A stretch of 64,000 nt of DNA from Cystobacter fuscus DSM 2262 (GTDB taxonomy: Bacteria > Myxococcota > Myxococcia > Myxococcales > Myxococcaceae): contig NZ_ANAH02000014.1 in assembly GCF_000335475.2 (NCBI RefSeq), forward strand, positions 62,001 through 126,000. The letters run 5' to 3'. The notes beneath the pieces are model-generated. The model was not told where the DNA came from. It searched no databases and saw only the letters and a list, made by a program, of their open reading frames with translations. Position numbers and translations under genes: made by a program. How positions within the stretch are numbered: position 1 is the stretch's first letter; every line of letters begins with the position of its first letter. Below are positions 52,135-59,999 of this stretch, piece by piece.

Positions 52135-52668
52135 ATGACGGAGCACCACGCACTCAACAGCCCCTCGCTGTCGACGCTGAGCAACCCGACGCTGCGCAAC
52201 GAGTCCCTCGCGGCCCTGGGGACCTTCGGGGCACTCACCGCGGGGGCGGCCCTGCTGGGCGCGCGCTCCTCCAGCAGCACCCAGGTGTGGTACCGGAGCC
52301 TGCGCAAGCCGCGCTTCCAGCCGCCCGCGTGGGTGTTCGGCCCGGTGTGGACGACGCTCTACGGCCTCATGTCCCTGTCGGCGTGGCGGGTGTGGAACCG
52401 GCCCGCGGGACCCCGGCGCTCCTGGGCGCTCGCGCTGTGGGGCGTGCAGCTGGGCTTCAACGCCCTGTGGTCGCCCCTCTTCTTCGGAAAGCACCGCCCG
52501 CGCACGGCGCTCCTGGACATCGCGGCGCTCGGGGTGAGCCTCGCCGCGTACACCGGCGCGGCGCGCCAGGTGGACCGGGGGGCCTCGTGGATGATGGTGC
52601 CCTATCTCGCGTGGGTGGGCTTCGCCAGCGCGCTCAACGAGGAGATCGTCCGGCTCAACCCCCGCTGA
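52135..52668 (+). CDS. tspO: TspO/MBR (translocator) family protein
   Basis: The protein has 177 aa from ATG 52135 (ggaggt 6 bp upstream). Five helices and the motifs KPRFQPPAWVFGPVWTTLY and N-A-L-W-S-P-L-F-F match TspO. An extra ~35 residues precede the first helix. TspO binds porphyrins and other tetrapyrroles and can affect stress responses. The final N-E-E-I-V-R-L-N is standard. Its 3' end overlaps the M50-like gene by 14 bp. Confidence 0.92.
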   Translation: MTEHHALNSPSLSTLSNPTLRNESLAALGTFGALTAGAALLGARSSSSTQVWYRSLRKPRFQPPAWVFGPVWTTLYGLMSLSAWRVWNRPAGPRRSWALALWGVQLGFNALWSPLFFGKHRPRTALLDIAALGVSLAAYTGAARQVDRGASWMMVPYLAWVGFASALNEEIVRLNPR

Positions 52669-53455
52669 ACTGACCGAACGGCATGCGCGAGCGCACCCGC
52701 TCGCGCCGCCGGAGGATGGAGCGCAGCCCGAGCCCCATGGCCACGAGCGACAGCGCCATCCACACCGCCGCCCAGAAGGGCGCGGGCAGCCAGGTGAGCT
52801 GGGCCATGGCGTGGGCATCCGAGACGCCCACCTCCAGGCCAAAGCCAAACAGACCCTTGATGTCCTGGAGTGCCAGCAGACACGACAGCGCGGCGATCCA
52901 CAGCACCACGCCGCGCCGCAGCCACACCGGCCCCTTCCACGCGATGAGTCCCAGCAGGGCGGCCATGCCGGCGATGAAGCCGAGCGTGAAAAGGCCGTCC
53001 GAGCGCGAGGAGCCGGTGAAGTGCGCGTAGGTGCCGCCGGGATCCGGCGGGAGCAGGGGCACCCAGAGCACGGCGACGCCCACCATCCACGCGACGAGAC
53101 CCCAGAGCAGCAACCGTCCGCTGCGCATGCGCCCGGCGGCCACGAGCAACAGGGCGCCGGCGACGGAGGAGCCCACGTAGCCGCCCGAGGCGATGAGCAT
53201 CTCCTTCCAGCGCGAGCCGGTGAGGGAGTGGTAGGTGAGGCCGCCGGTAGCGGGGCTGATGGTGACGCTGCTCACGTGCGAGCCCAGGGCCCAGGCGGTG
53301 AGGGCGTGTCCGCTCTCGTGCATGAGCGTGACGAGCAGCCTCAAGGGGTAGAGCCACACCGTCTGCCACAGGAAGACACTGGCGGCCGCGGCGAGCACCA
53401 GGCACGCGAGCAGGGCGCGGGTGGACAGGGGTGGCGGCTCCGGAAGGGGACGCAT
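52655..53455 (-). CDS. M50-like site-2-type membrane metalloprotease
   Basis: The protein has 266 aa with about seven helices. The zinc motif HESGH (residues 46-50) sits in the second helix, as in M50B peptidases. A second metal ligand is expected in a later helix; L-A-L-Q-D-I-K-G-L may supply it. The C-terminus is basic. Members cut transmembrane or lipid-anchored substrates within the membrane. There is no PDZ domain. The size is close to the compact M50B type. Confidence 0.82.
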   Translation of the reverse strand: MRPLPEPPPLSTRALLACLVLAAAASVFLWQTVWLYPLRLLVTLMHESGHALTAWALGSHVSSVTISPATGGLTYHSLTGSRWKEMLIASGGYVGSSVAGALLLVAAGRMRSGRLLLWGLVAWMVGVAVLWVPLLPPDPGGTYAHFTGSSRSDGLFTLGFIAGMAALLGLIAWKGPVWLRRGVVLWIAALSCLLALQDIKGLFGFGLEVGVSDAHAMAQLTWLPAPFWAAVWMALSLVAMGLGLRSILRRRERVRSRMPFGQFSGG

Positions 53456-53557
53456 GGGCCTTGGACGCTACCACGGCCCCGGAGGTTCCAGTACCCACGG
53501 CCCCTGGGAGGCATGACTGGGGAAGTCATGTCCCGAATCCTATGTTATGAGTGGGTC

Positions 53558-54793
53558 ATGACGATGAGCGAGATACCGTGTCCCTGCGGTAGCGGACAGA
53601 AAGTCACGCGGTGTTGTGCGAGGGCGACGCTCTTTCCCCAGCAGCCTCCGCCGGGGTTGGATCCGGTCCTCACCGAGGCCTATCTCCACGCGCAGCGGGT
53701 GCTGGGCGCGCCCGACGCCTTCCAACGCATGTCCGACTGCATGACGCTCCTGCGGGAGATGTTCCGCGAGGGAGGGCCGCTCTCATCGCTGCGCTGGCCC
53801 TGGGAGGAGCTCGTCCCGCCCGTCGAGCGGCACATCTTCCGGGTCATGGCGGAGGTGGAGGGCATCGACGAGCGGCACGAGCGGTTGTTCGAGCGCTGCG
53901 CGCCGGACCTGATCGACCCCGAGCGGTTGGAGCGGCTGAACGAGGGCCTGCGCCGCGCGTTGATGTCCCCCGAGCGCACGGCGGACGAGAAGTGCGCGCT
54001 GGCGGTGGCGGTGATGGAATTGCTGTCCGCGCCGCGGCATCCGCCCTACCCGAAGGAGGGGCTGTCGGTGGTGTCGTGGCTGCTGATGTCGCAGGTGGAC
54101 GAGTGGGTGGAGCGCCGCCAGCGCGTGCAGACGGTGGTGGACGAGGCGCTGGGGAACACGCGCGGGGCGGGGCTGCACGTGGGGTTCATCGGGGGCGTGG
54201 TGACGGAGCCCAAGGTGCTCGAGGCGGCACTGGAGCGGGCAGCCCGGGTGGATCCGGAACTGATGGAGCTGTTGGGCCAGTTCGAGGTGGCCATCCTGGG
54301 AGGCATCCTCGCGGGGCGCACGCCCGAGGTGCTCCATGGCGAGGAGTGGCTGTGGATGACGGCGGTGTTGCGCGAGCCCCTGGATCCGGACCGGGCGCCG
54401 GCCGCGGACGGACTGGCGCTCTTGCGTGTGCTCGACGCACGGGTGCAGCAGGTGGTGCTGAGCCGGGTGGAGGCGGCGGGGAGGGACCGCTCGTCGCCGC
54501 CGGAGGCGGAGCAGTGGTTCTCCTGGGCCTACAAGGTGCTGGTGGCGCGTCCGGTGGCGTTCTTCGGGGCCTTCGCGCGGGCGCGCGAGGCGGTGTTGCT
54601 CGAGCGCTTCGCGGGGGAGGCCGAGTGGGTGCACACGCTGCGGCGGCGCGAGCGGTGGCGTCCGGAGGAACTGGAGCCCTACCGGTTGCGGCTGGAGGCG
54701 GTGGGCGCGCCGGAGGCGGCGCGGTGCGTGCGGCGGCTCCAGGCGCACCTGCGCGGAGAGAGCCCGGCGGGTGGCTGGGGCTTCAGGACGTGA
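53558..54793 (+). CDS. SEC-C zinc-motif protein, large helical body
   Basis: The protein has 411 aa from ATG 53558; ATG 53528 is an alternative. The N-terminal CPCGSGQKVTRCC is a SEC-C zinc-binding motif as in the SecA tail. It is followed by ~390 helical residues with many Leu, Arg and Glu and no known fold by eye. The motif usually binds other proteins or ribosomes. No transmembrane segment is present. The body is conserved-looking but unassigned. Confidence 0.72.
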   Translation: MTMSEIPCPCGSGQKVTRCCARATLFPQQPPPGLDPVLTEAYLHAQRVLGAPDAFQRMSDCMTLLREMFREGGPLSSLRWPWEELVPPVERHIFRVMAEVEGIDERHERLFERCAPDLIDPERLERLNEGLRRALMSPERTADEKCALAVAVMELLSAPRHPPYPKEGLSVVSWLLMSQVDEWVERRQRVQTVVDEALGNTRGAGLHVGFIGGVVTEPKVLEAALERAARVDPELMELLGQFEVAILGGILAGRTPEVLHGEEWLWMTAVLREPLDPDRAPAADGLALLRVLDARVQQVVLSRVEAAGRDRSSPPEAEQWFSWAYKVLVARPVAFFGAFARAREAVLLERFAGEAEWVHTLRRRERWRPEELEPYRLRLEAVGAPEAARCVRRLQAHLRGESPAGGWGFRT

Positions 54794-54803
54794 GCGCCTG
54801 GGG

Positions 54804-55448
54804 TCAGGTGCCGGGGGCTCTGCGGGGAAGGTCCGTGGTGAACACGGCCTGGAGCAGGTCCATCAGTCCGGGCCAGGCCTCGGCCGACAGCCACAGTCCC
54901 TCCGGGGCATGCTCGGCGGACATGGCCAGGGAGGAGGACTCGAAGAGGCGCGCGGACACCACGCCCTCGCTCGGGAGGCTGCCCTCGATGTCCAGCGCCT
55001 GGCCGTCCCAGCGCAGGCCCGGGGGGAGCAGCTTGTCGGCGAGGGCGCGCAGGGCGGCCCGTCCGGCGCCGGTGCGCATCACGCCCATGAGGAGCGCGGA
55101 CGCGGCGGCGGTCTCCTCCAGCTCCACCTTGCCGGGCGTGCGCAGCCGCACCTTGTAGCGCCCCGAGGCCAGCTCCACGCGCTCCAGGGTGGTCTCCACC
55201 CGCAGGCGCCAGCCCTTGATGGAGAGCCGCACGTCGTACAGCGCGGGGCCGGAGCTCCACGCGGTCAGCTCCAGGTGCTTCACCTGCTGGAGCACCTGGC
55301 GGGTGAGGGCCTCGACGCGGACGTGGGTCAGGCGCACCCGCTTGCGCCCCACGTCCACCGCCACGTCCGCCGACATCGCCGACGGCAGTCGCTTCACCCA
55401 GTCGAACGCGCCTTCCAGCATCTTCGTCGCCCGTGATTGCTCGGCCAT
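54804..55448 (-). CDS. Hypothetical protein, possible lipid-binding (DUF2993-like)
   Basis: The protein has 214 aa from ATG 55448, with ggaggaag 4 bp upstream. It is rich in alternating beta-type strands (VAVDVGRKRVRLTHVRVEAL, then V-R-L-S-I-K-G-W-R-L). A final L-L-Q-A-V-F is hydrophobic. This resembles the DUF2993/LmeA-like lipid-binding fold, but the match is by pattern only. No signal peptide is clear. It is the last gene of a minus-strand run starting with the Ser/Thr kinase at 59645. Confidence 0.5.
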   Translation of the reverse strand: MAEQSRATKMLEGAFDWVKRLPSAMSADVAVDVGRKRVRLTHVRVEALTRQVLQQVKHLELTAWSSGPALYDVRLSIKGWRLRVETTLERVELASGRYKVRLRTPGKVELEETAAASALLMGVMRTGAGRAALRALADKLLPPGLRWDGQALDIEGSLPSEGVVSARLFESSSLAMSAEHAPEGLWLSAEAWPGLMDLLQAVFTTDLPRRAPGT

Positions 55449-55498
55449 GCTGCTTCCTCCCCGCACTTGGAACGCGGGGAGCGTAGTACGAACTTCTT

Positions 55499-55951
55499 TC
55501 ATGGAGCGAGACAGGCTTCTTCGTAGCCCCATCGCTCCTGGGCTTCGCCTTCGTCCAGGTGCCTCTTCAATACCGCCAGGGGGACCGTGGGGGGAACGTC
55601 CACGGAGATGAGCCCCGGGATGTGGCTTCGCTCGATGTCGCAACCCATTTCCTCGAGTAATTCCCTGACGGAAGGAATGTCCTTCTCGTCGTAGACGATG
55701 AGGCGAAGGGTGCTGTGACCCGAGGGGCGTACGACCTCCCGGAAACGAAGCTCCTGCTGCTCGATCGTGGCGGTAACGATGTCGCCATACGCGATGCCCC
55801 TGGCGAAGAATGGGATATTGTCAATCTGGAACAGCCCCTCTCCCACGGGGAGGGCCCACAGGCCCTCGTAGTCCGCGGGAGGGTAGTCGTCCTCATCCTT
55901 CTCCAGTTTGACGACGACCTTGACCCGCTCATCCGCTTTGGGTGAGGTCAT
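55499..55951 (-). CDS. DUF4265 protein
   Basis: The protein has 150 aa from ATG 55951 with aggagg upstream. DUF4265 marks: L-W-A-L-P-V-G-E-G-L-F, QIDNIPFFARGIAYGDIV and S-G-H-S-T-L-R-L. The family often sits beside polymorphic-toxin or effector genes, where it may provide immunity. Here it follows a short Cys-rich ORF and a 161-aa ORF at 2-34 bp spacings. It is probably cytoplasmic. Confidence 0.85.
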   Translation of the reverse strand: MTSPKADERVKVVVKLEKDEDDYPPADYEGLWALPVGEGLFQIDNIPFFARGIAYGDIVTATIEQQELRFREVVRPSGHSTLRLIVYDEKDIPSVRELLEEMGCDIERSHIPGLISVDVPPTVPLAVLKRHLDEGEAQERWGYEEACLAP

Positions 55952-55985
55952 GGTGCTTCCTCCTGGTCCGGCTCATTGCTCCCCT

Positions 55986-56471
55986 TCATCGGGAGGCGGG
56001 CCTGCTCACTGTGGCCACCTTCTTCGCGTGGGCAATGGCGTTCAGGCTCTCCTTCCGGAGGAAGTGCTCCTTGCGAATGCGCAGGACCCTCCGTTCCGCG
56101 TCCTCCAGCATGTCCCATGCTTCTCGGGCCCGGCGGGGGAAGAGGTGGAGAGATTGCACGTAGAGGCAGGCGATATGGACGCGCAGCGCGAGGTTGGAAA
56201 AGCCGAGCCGCTGGACACGACGAAGCCACTGGCCGAACTCCTCCCACGGCATGTCGAACGCGTACGCCTGGGAGACGAGCTCCTCCGCGATGCCGCGCCG
56301 GGTCAGCTGACGCTCAACCTCGGTCTTCGCCTCGCGCAACCACCGTTTCTCCAGCTCCAGCAATGCGCGCTTGAGCTCCTCGTAGGGGGCGTCGGCCTTC
56401 AGCAGCTTCACGAGGAGTTGGTCCTTTTCCTGCCCGCGAGCCAGTCCGCGCTCTTTTCGTGTGCGTCGCAT
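55986..56471 (-). CDS. Hypothetical helical protein, 161 aa
   Basis: It lies 2 bp after the 71-aa ORF and 34 bp before DUF4265, so co-translation is likely. It is basic and helical (LVKLLKADAPYEELKRALLELE, then Q-A-Y-A-F-D-M-P-W-E-E-F). I do not recognise a family. The spacing suggests an accessory or second immunity component. Confidence 0.6.
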   Translation of the reverse strand: MRRTRKERGLARGQEKDQLLVKLLKADAPYEELKRALLELEKRWLREAKTEVERQLTRRGIAEELVSQAYAFDMPWEEFGQWLRRVQRLGFSNLALRVHIACLYVQSLHLFPRRAREAWDMLEDAERRVLRIRKEHFLRKESLNAIAHAKKVATVSRPASR

Positions 56472-56473
56472 GG

Positions 56474-56689
56474 TTACGCTCCCGGACAGGGCTTATCGTT
56501 GGCCTCCGTGGGCCATGACCCGGAGCGCATGCAGGCTTCGAAGCATGCCTTGCACTGCGTCTCGCCCCAGACCCGGCCTTCGATGCTTCTACTGCTGGCA
56601 TCAATACACCTGTCGTAAGCCGGTATGAAGATGTCCTTGCGCCATTTCTCCCGCTCCTGGCGGGCTCGAGAGCTTGGGAACCGCGGCAT
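56474..56689 (-). CDS. Short Cys-rich ORF, possible toxin C-terminal remnant
   Basis: The protein has 71 aa from ATG 56689. The C-terminal half carries C-K-A-C-F-E-A-C-M and W-P-T, a pattern seen at the tails of secreted myxobacterial toxins. The frame remains open 28 codons further upstream to the stop of the DUF2381 gene, in the same frame, but has no start there. It could be a small real protein or the tail of a longer toxin gene that lost its front. The next gene starts 2 bp after its stop. Confidence 0.45.
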   Translation of the reverse strand: MPRFPSSRARQEREKWRKDIFIPAYDRCIDASSRSIEGRVWGETQCKACFEACMRSGSWPTEANDKPCPGA

Positions 56690-56773
56690 TGATTCGCTCA
56701 GCTGGGACCGTGAACTCGACAGGCAGTAGAGAGCGCTTTTTGCACTCGCATCTGCTGTGTGGCACGGGGGTGT

Positions 56774-57700
56774 TCAAGGAAAAGTCACGCCGCGCACGGT
56801 GAGGGTCCGGGTTCCTTCCGACTCCGTCAGCCGCAGCAGGAAGAGTTCCTGGGACTGGGGTTCGGGGGCTTCCGCTTCCACCACGATTTGCCGCAGTTCT
56901 CCCGGACGGAGCACGCCCGGCGATTGCCAGGTGCGGAGCACGCGCAGGGAATGCCCTTCCTCGGTGACCAGCTCGGCCGACTTCACCCGCCAGGGCTGTT
57001 GATGGGATTCATCCAGCCACAATTCCACCGCGACCCGGCCAATGGCCCGGTAGCTGTAGGCTTCCTTCACGAAAAGGCTGTCCGCGGGCGACTGGGGGAG
57101 GTCGGAAAAGAAGTCCAGCGAACGGATGCCGATCCCCTTCTTCACGAGCCTGGCACTGAACAGACCCACGAGGTCTTCCTGGCCCTTTCGCGTCGTTTGT
57201 CGCCCCAGTGCCGTCTCGCAGTGCTCCGCGCGCTCTCGTGCTTGTCTTGCTTCCTCCTGGAAGAAGGAGGCCGAGCGTGGTTTCCGGTCGACTCGGACTT
57301 GCCGTTCCACCTGGTCGGCGCGCACCACCAGCCGGAAGGTGGTGTTCTCCGGGAGGTTGTTGTCCGCGAAGCCCACCACCAACATCACTGTCTTTCCCGG
57401 CGGCGCCATCGCGGAGGGGAGAAGGGTGATCAACCCAGCGCTTTCATCCACCATCACGGACTGGAAGAGTTCGCGCTCCTGGACCGTGACGCTCCCTCTG
57501 CGCAGCGGCGCGTTGAACATCAGGTTGGAGGCTTGATTGGGGCTGATGCGAACCTCCCAGTCCTGTCTGGCTCCGTCTGCTGTCAGCTCGATGTGACGCT
57601 CGTCTGGCAGGGCGGTCTGTCCTGGGACGATTCCGGACGCGCTGGGCGCACCCTCGAGGAGGTGAAGCAACAAGAGCGTAGTCGGAAGAGACGGCGGCAT
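56774..57700 (-). CDS. DUF2381 family protein
   Basis: The protein has 308 aa; TIGR02268 (a Myxococcus paralogous family) fits its length. A signal peptide is present (L-P-T-T-L-L-L-L-H-L-L). Then comes a beta-rich middle (V-R-I-S-P-N-Q-A) and a central helix with E-E-A-R-Q-A-R-E. The final 150 residues include A-V-E-L-W-L-D-E and E-L-R-Q-I-V-V-E-A. Members usually lie next to Ser/Thr kinase genes, as here (61 bp downstream of one). They may bind signals outside the cell for the kinase. Confidence 0.85.
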   Translation of the reverse strand: MPPSLPTTLLLLHLLEGAPSASGIVPGQTALPDERHIELTADGARQDWEVRISPNQASNLMFNAPLRRGSVTVQERELFQSVMVDESAGLITLLPSAMAPPGKTVMLVVGFADNNLPENTTFRLVVRADQVERQVRVDRKPRSASFFQEEARQARERAEHCETALGRQTTRKGQEDLVGLFSARLVKKGIGIRSLDFFSDLPQSPADSLFVKEAYSYRAIGRVAVELWLDESHQQPWRVKSAELVTEEGHSLRVLRTWQSPGVLRPGELRQIVVEAEAPEPQSQELFLLRLTESEGTRTLTVRGVTFP

Positions 57701-57761
57701 GTGTCAGACCTCCGGGGTGGTCAGAGTACCAGGGACTTCTGACGTTGGCCGCGCTGTTCGT

Positions 57762-59645
57762 CTACTCGAATCGCTTCACGGCCCGCAGCGTGGGCCACGC
57801 TCGAACGAGGGCGGTATCCCGGGTGCTGCCCTTCTCCTTGACGAGGCCCTTGCGCATGTAGCCCAGCCAGAGCTCCGCGCAGATGGGATAGGTGTGCCCA
57901 TCCGCGGTGTGCGCCTGGGTGAATCGTCCGTGGACGAGGGTCTCTCCGAAGAACAGCTCTCCCGTGAAGCGGGTGGTGCGGGTCGGGAGCTGTCCCCAGG
58001 TCATGAGGCTGATGACCGTCACGGGGCCGGGGCGGACCTCGGCGTTCTTCAACCCTGGATTGGGGAACTCCGCGGTGGGCTCGACCGGGACATCGAACAT
58101 GCCCAGCTTCTGCATGGTCTCCACCGCGCCCTCGGGGCACTCGGCGGGGGGCGGCTCGGCGTAGAAGCGCCGCAGCTCCTGGCTCGGGCCGGCGCAGGAT
58201 GCCTGGGCCAGGGCGGCGGCCGTGGTGCAGGCCCACACGAGCTTGCCGAGCACGGGGGTCTGGGAAGAGGAGGTCGCTGGGGGTTGAACGGGAGACGGAG
58301 TCGAAGTGCTCACGCGCGTGCTGTCCTTCCAGGGCGTCGCGCTGGCGACGGGCACAGGGATTTCCGCCCACCACTCGGGCGCTGCGCCACGTCCACCTTC
58401 GGGTGGCTCGTGAGGAGCCGCCACTTCCTGGCCGGAGTGAGCAACCCCTCGTGGGACGAGGCCCGAGACCGGGGGCGACATGCACAGCGAGCCCCCGAGG
58501 ACGACGGCGGCCAGGGTCCCGGACCAGAGACGGGTCCGCCGGGACGCGAAGGTGGGGGACGCAGCGGCCGTGGAGGCCTCCTCGGGAGGCTGGGCCCTGC
58601 CGCGCACGGGACGTCGCAGGGCCTGGGCCGCGAGCCGCCATGCCCTATCGCGCAATTCTCCCCAGTCGAGCCACACCTCCTGGGAAGTGGTGGCGTCGCG
58701 CTCCTCCCACTCTTCGCACAACGCCACGTCCCAGGTGCCGTCCGCGCTCGCGAGCAACGCCTCCACCTCCTCCCCCAGGGCCTCGGCGCTCGGTGGGCGC
58801 GCGGCGAGCGACTTCTCCAGCATGCGCAGGCACAACTCGCTCAGCGCGCGGGGCACGCGTGGGTTGAGCACGTGAGGGGGCTCGGGGTGGTGCTGGAGGA
58901 TGACGTTGGCGAGTGCTCCCTCGTCGGGCACGTCCGTGTCGAAGGGGTAGACGCCCGTGAGCAGCCAGTAGAGCACCACCCCCAGCGCCCAGAGGTCATC
59001 CGAGGGCCGCCCGGGGGAGTGCTCGCCCAGGTGCTCTCGTCGGAAGCGCAGCGTCTCGGGGCTGCGGTAGTGGGGCGTGCCCGGCATCGCCAGGGGGTGG
59101 GTGATGTCGAGCGCGCCCCAGTAGGTGCCCACGCCGAAGTCCACCAGCACCGCGCGCCCGTCCTCGTGCCGCACGAGCACGTTGTCGCCCTTGATGTCCC
59201 GATGCACCACGCCGGCGCGGTGTACCTGCACGAGCTGCCGCGCCACGTCCGCCAGCACGCGCGCGGCCCGCCTCGCCGTGGGGTTGTGCTCACTCGCCCA
59301 GTCGGGGAGGGGACGGCCATGCACGTAGGGCATGACGAGGTAGAGGTAGCGGGGCCGCGCCGAGGGCCACGGACCGCACGCGGACACCCCCACCTCTTGC
59401 ATGCGCCGCAGCCGCAGCCGTACCTCCAGCTCGCGCCACGCCCGGTCCTCGTTCCGCAGGGGCAGGAACTTGAGGGCATGGAGTTGTCCGTCCCGGCGGG
59501 CGCGGAACACGGAGCCCTGGCCGCCCTCTCCCAGCCGGCGCTCCAACCGGTAGCCATCCACGACCTCGCCCACGCCCGGTGGCCCCTCCCCACGAGCCTT
59601 CCTCCACCGGCGCGCCCTGGCCTCCCCTCGCCCTGCCCGCTCCAT
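57762..59645 (-). CDS. Transmembrane Ser/Thr protein kinase
   Basis: The protein has 627 aa from ATG 59645, with ggagg 8 bp upstream; ATG 59678 is an alternative. The kinase domain has GEGGQGS (39-45), Lys59, HRDIKGDN (148-155) and DFG (169-171). One membrane helix is at ~373-390. The extracellular part (~395-627) has a Ser/Thr/Pro-rich stretch and then a beta-rich domain. The DUF2381 gene follows 61 bp downstream, a common myxobacterial pair. The kinase probably senses envelope signals. Its promoter region overlaps repeat copy A at 59673. Confidence 0.88.
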   Translation of the reverse strand: MERAGRGEARARRWRKARGEGPPGVGEVVDGYRLERRLGEGGQGSVFRARRDGQLHALKFLPLRNEDRAWRELEVRLRLRRMQEVGVSACGPWPSARPRYLYLVMPYVHGRPLPDWASEHNPTARRAARVLADVARQLVQVHRAGVVHRDIKGDNVLVRHEDGRAVLVDFGVGTYWGALDITHPLAMPGTPHYRSPETLRFRREHLGEHSPGRPSDDLWALGVVLYWLLTGVYPFDTDVPDEGALANVILQHHPEPPHVLNPRVPRALSELCLRMLEKSLAARPPSAEALGEEVEALLASADGTWDVALCEEWEERDATTSQEVWLDWGELRDRAWRLAAQALRRPVRGRAQPPEEASTAAASPTFASRRTRLWSGTLAAVVLGGSLCMSPPVSGLVPRGVAHSGQEVAAPHEPPEGGRGAAPEWWAEIPVPVASATPWKDSTRVSTSTPSPVQPPATSSSQTPVLGKLVWACTTAAALAQASCAGPSQELRRFYAEPPPAECPEGAVETMQKLGMFDVPVEPTAEFPNPGLKNAEVRPGPVTVISLMTWGQLPTRTTRFTGELFFGETLVHGRFTQAHTADGHTYPICAELWLGYMRKGLVKEKGSTRDTALVRAWPTLRAVKRFE

Positions 59646-59999
59646 GCACCTGACCTCCCGAGTGGGCCAGTCTAACATGACCCCTGACGCCCGGTGCGAG
59701 TCTTCCAGGGGGCTTGCTCTAACGGGACATGTCGAAAGGAGAGGTGGGACGCTTGGCTGGGCCTCTCTTGCGGCAATCCACCTGTTCCTTGCCATCCGCG
59801 CCGCACCACGAGGAACAGACCACCTCGGGAGGGCTCGTGTCCGACAGGCGTATCCCTTCACATTGAAAGCTGAGGCTCGTCCCCCTTCTTCGGCTCCTCC
59901 AGCGATGGAGGGAGCACCGAAACAGGTGATCGAAATTCTTGGTGTCGGGCTGCCCACCGGCTACATCCCCGTTCCGGTTCACGAAGACAGGGGGCTTCC
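59646..59999. other. Divergent region between the kinase and Kelch genes
   Basis: 354 bp with the 40-bp repeat at 59673-59712 near the kinase start. The rest holds no gene; open frames here are extensions of the kinase or Kelch frames with no supporting start. Promoters for both genes are expected. Confidence 0.55.
59673..59712 (+). repeat. Direct repeat near kinase start, matches 62520-62559
   Basis: The two 40-bp copies differ at about three positions. Together they bracket the Kelch gene (59713-62519). The second copy is part of the transcription-terminator-like hairpin of the L-domain gene. Confidence 0.8.
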
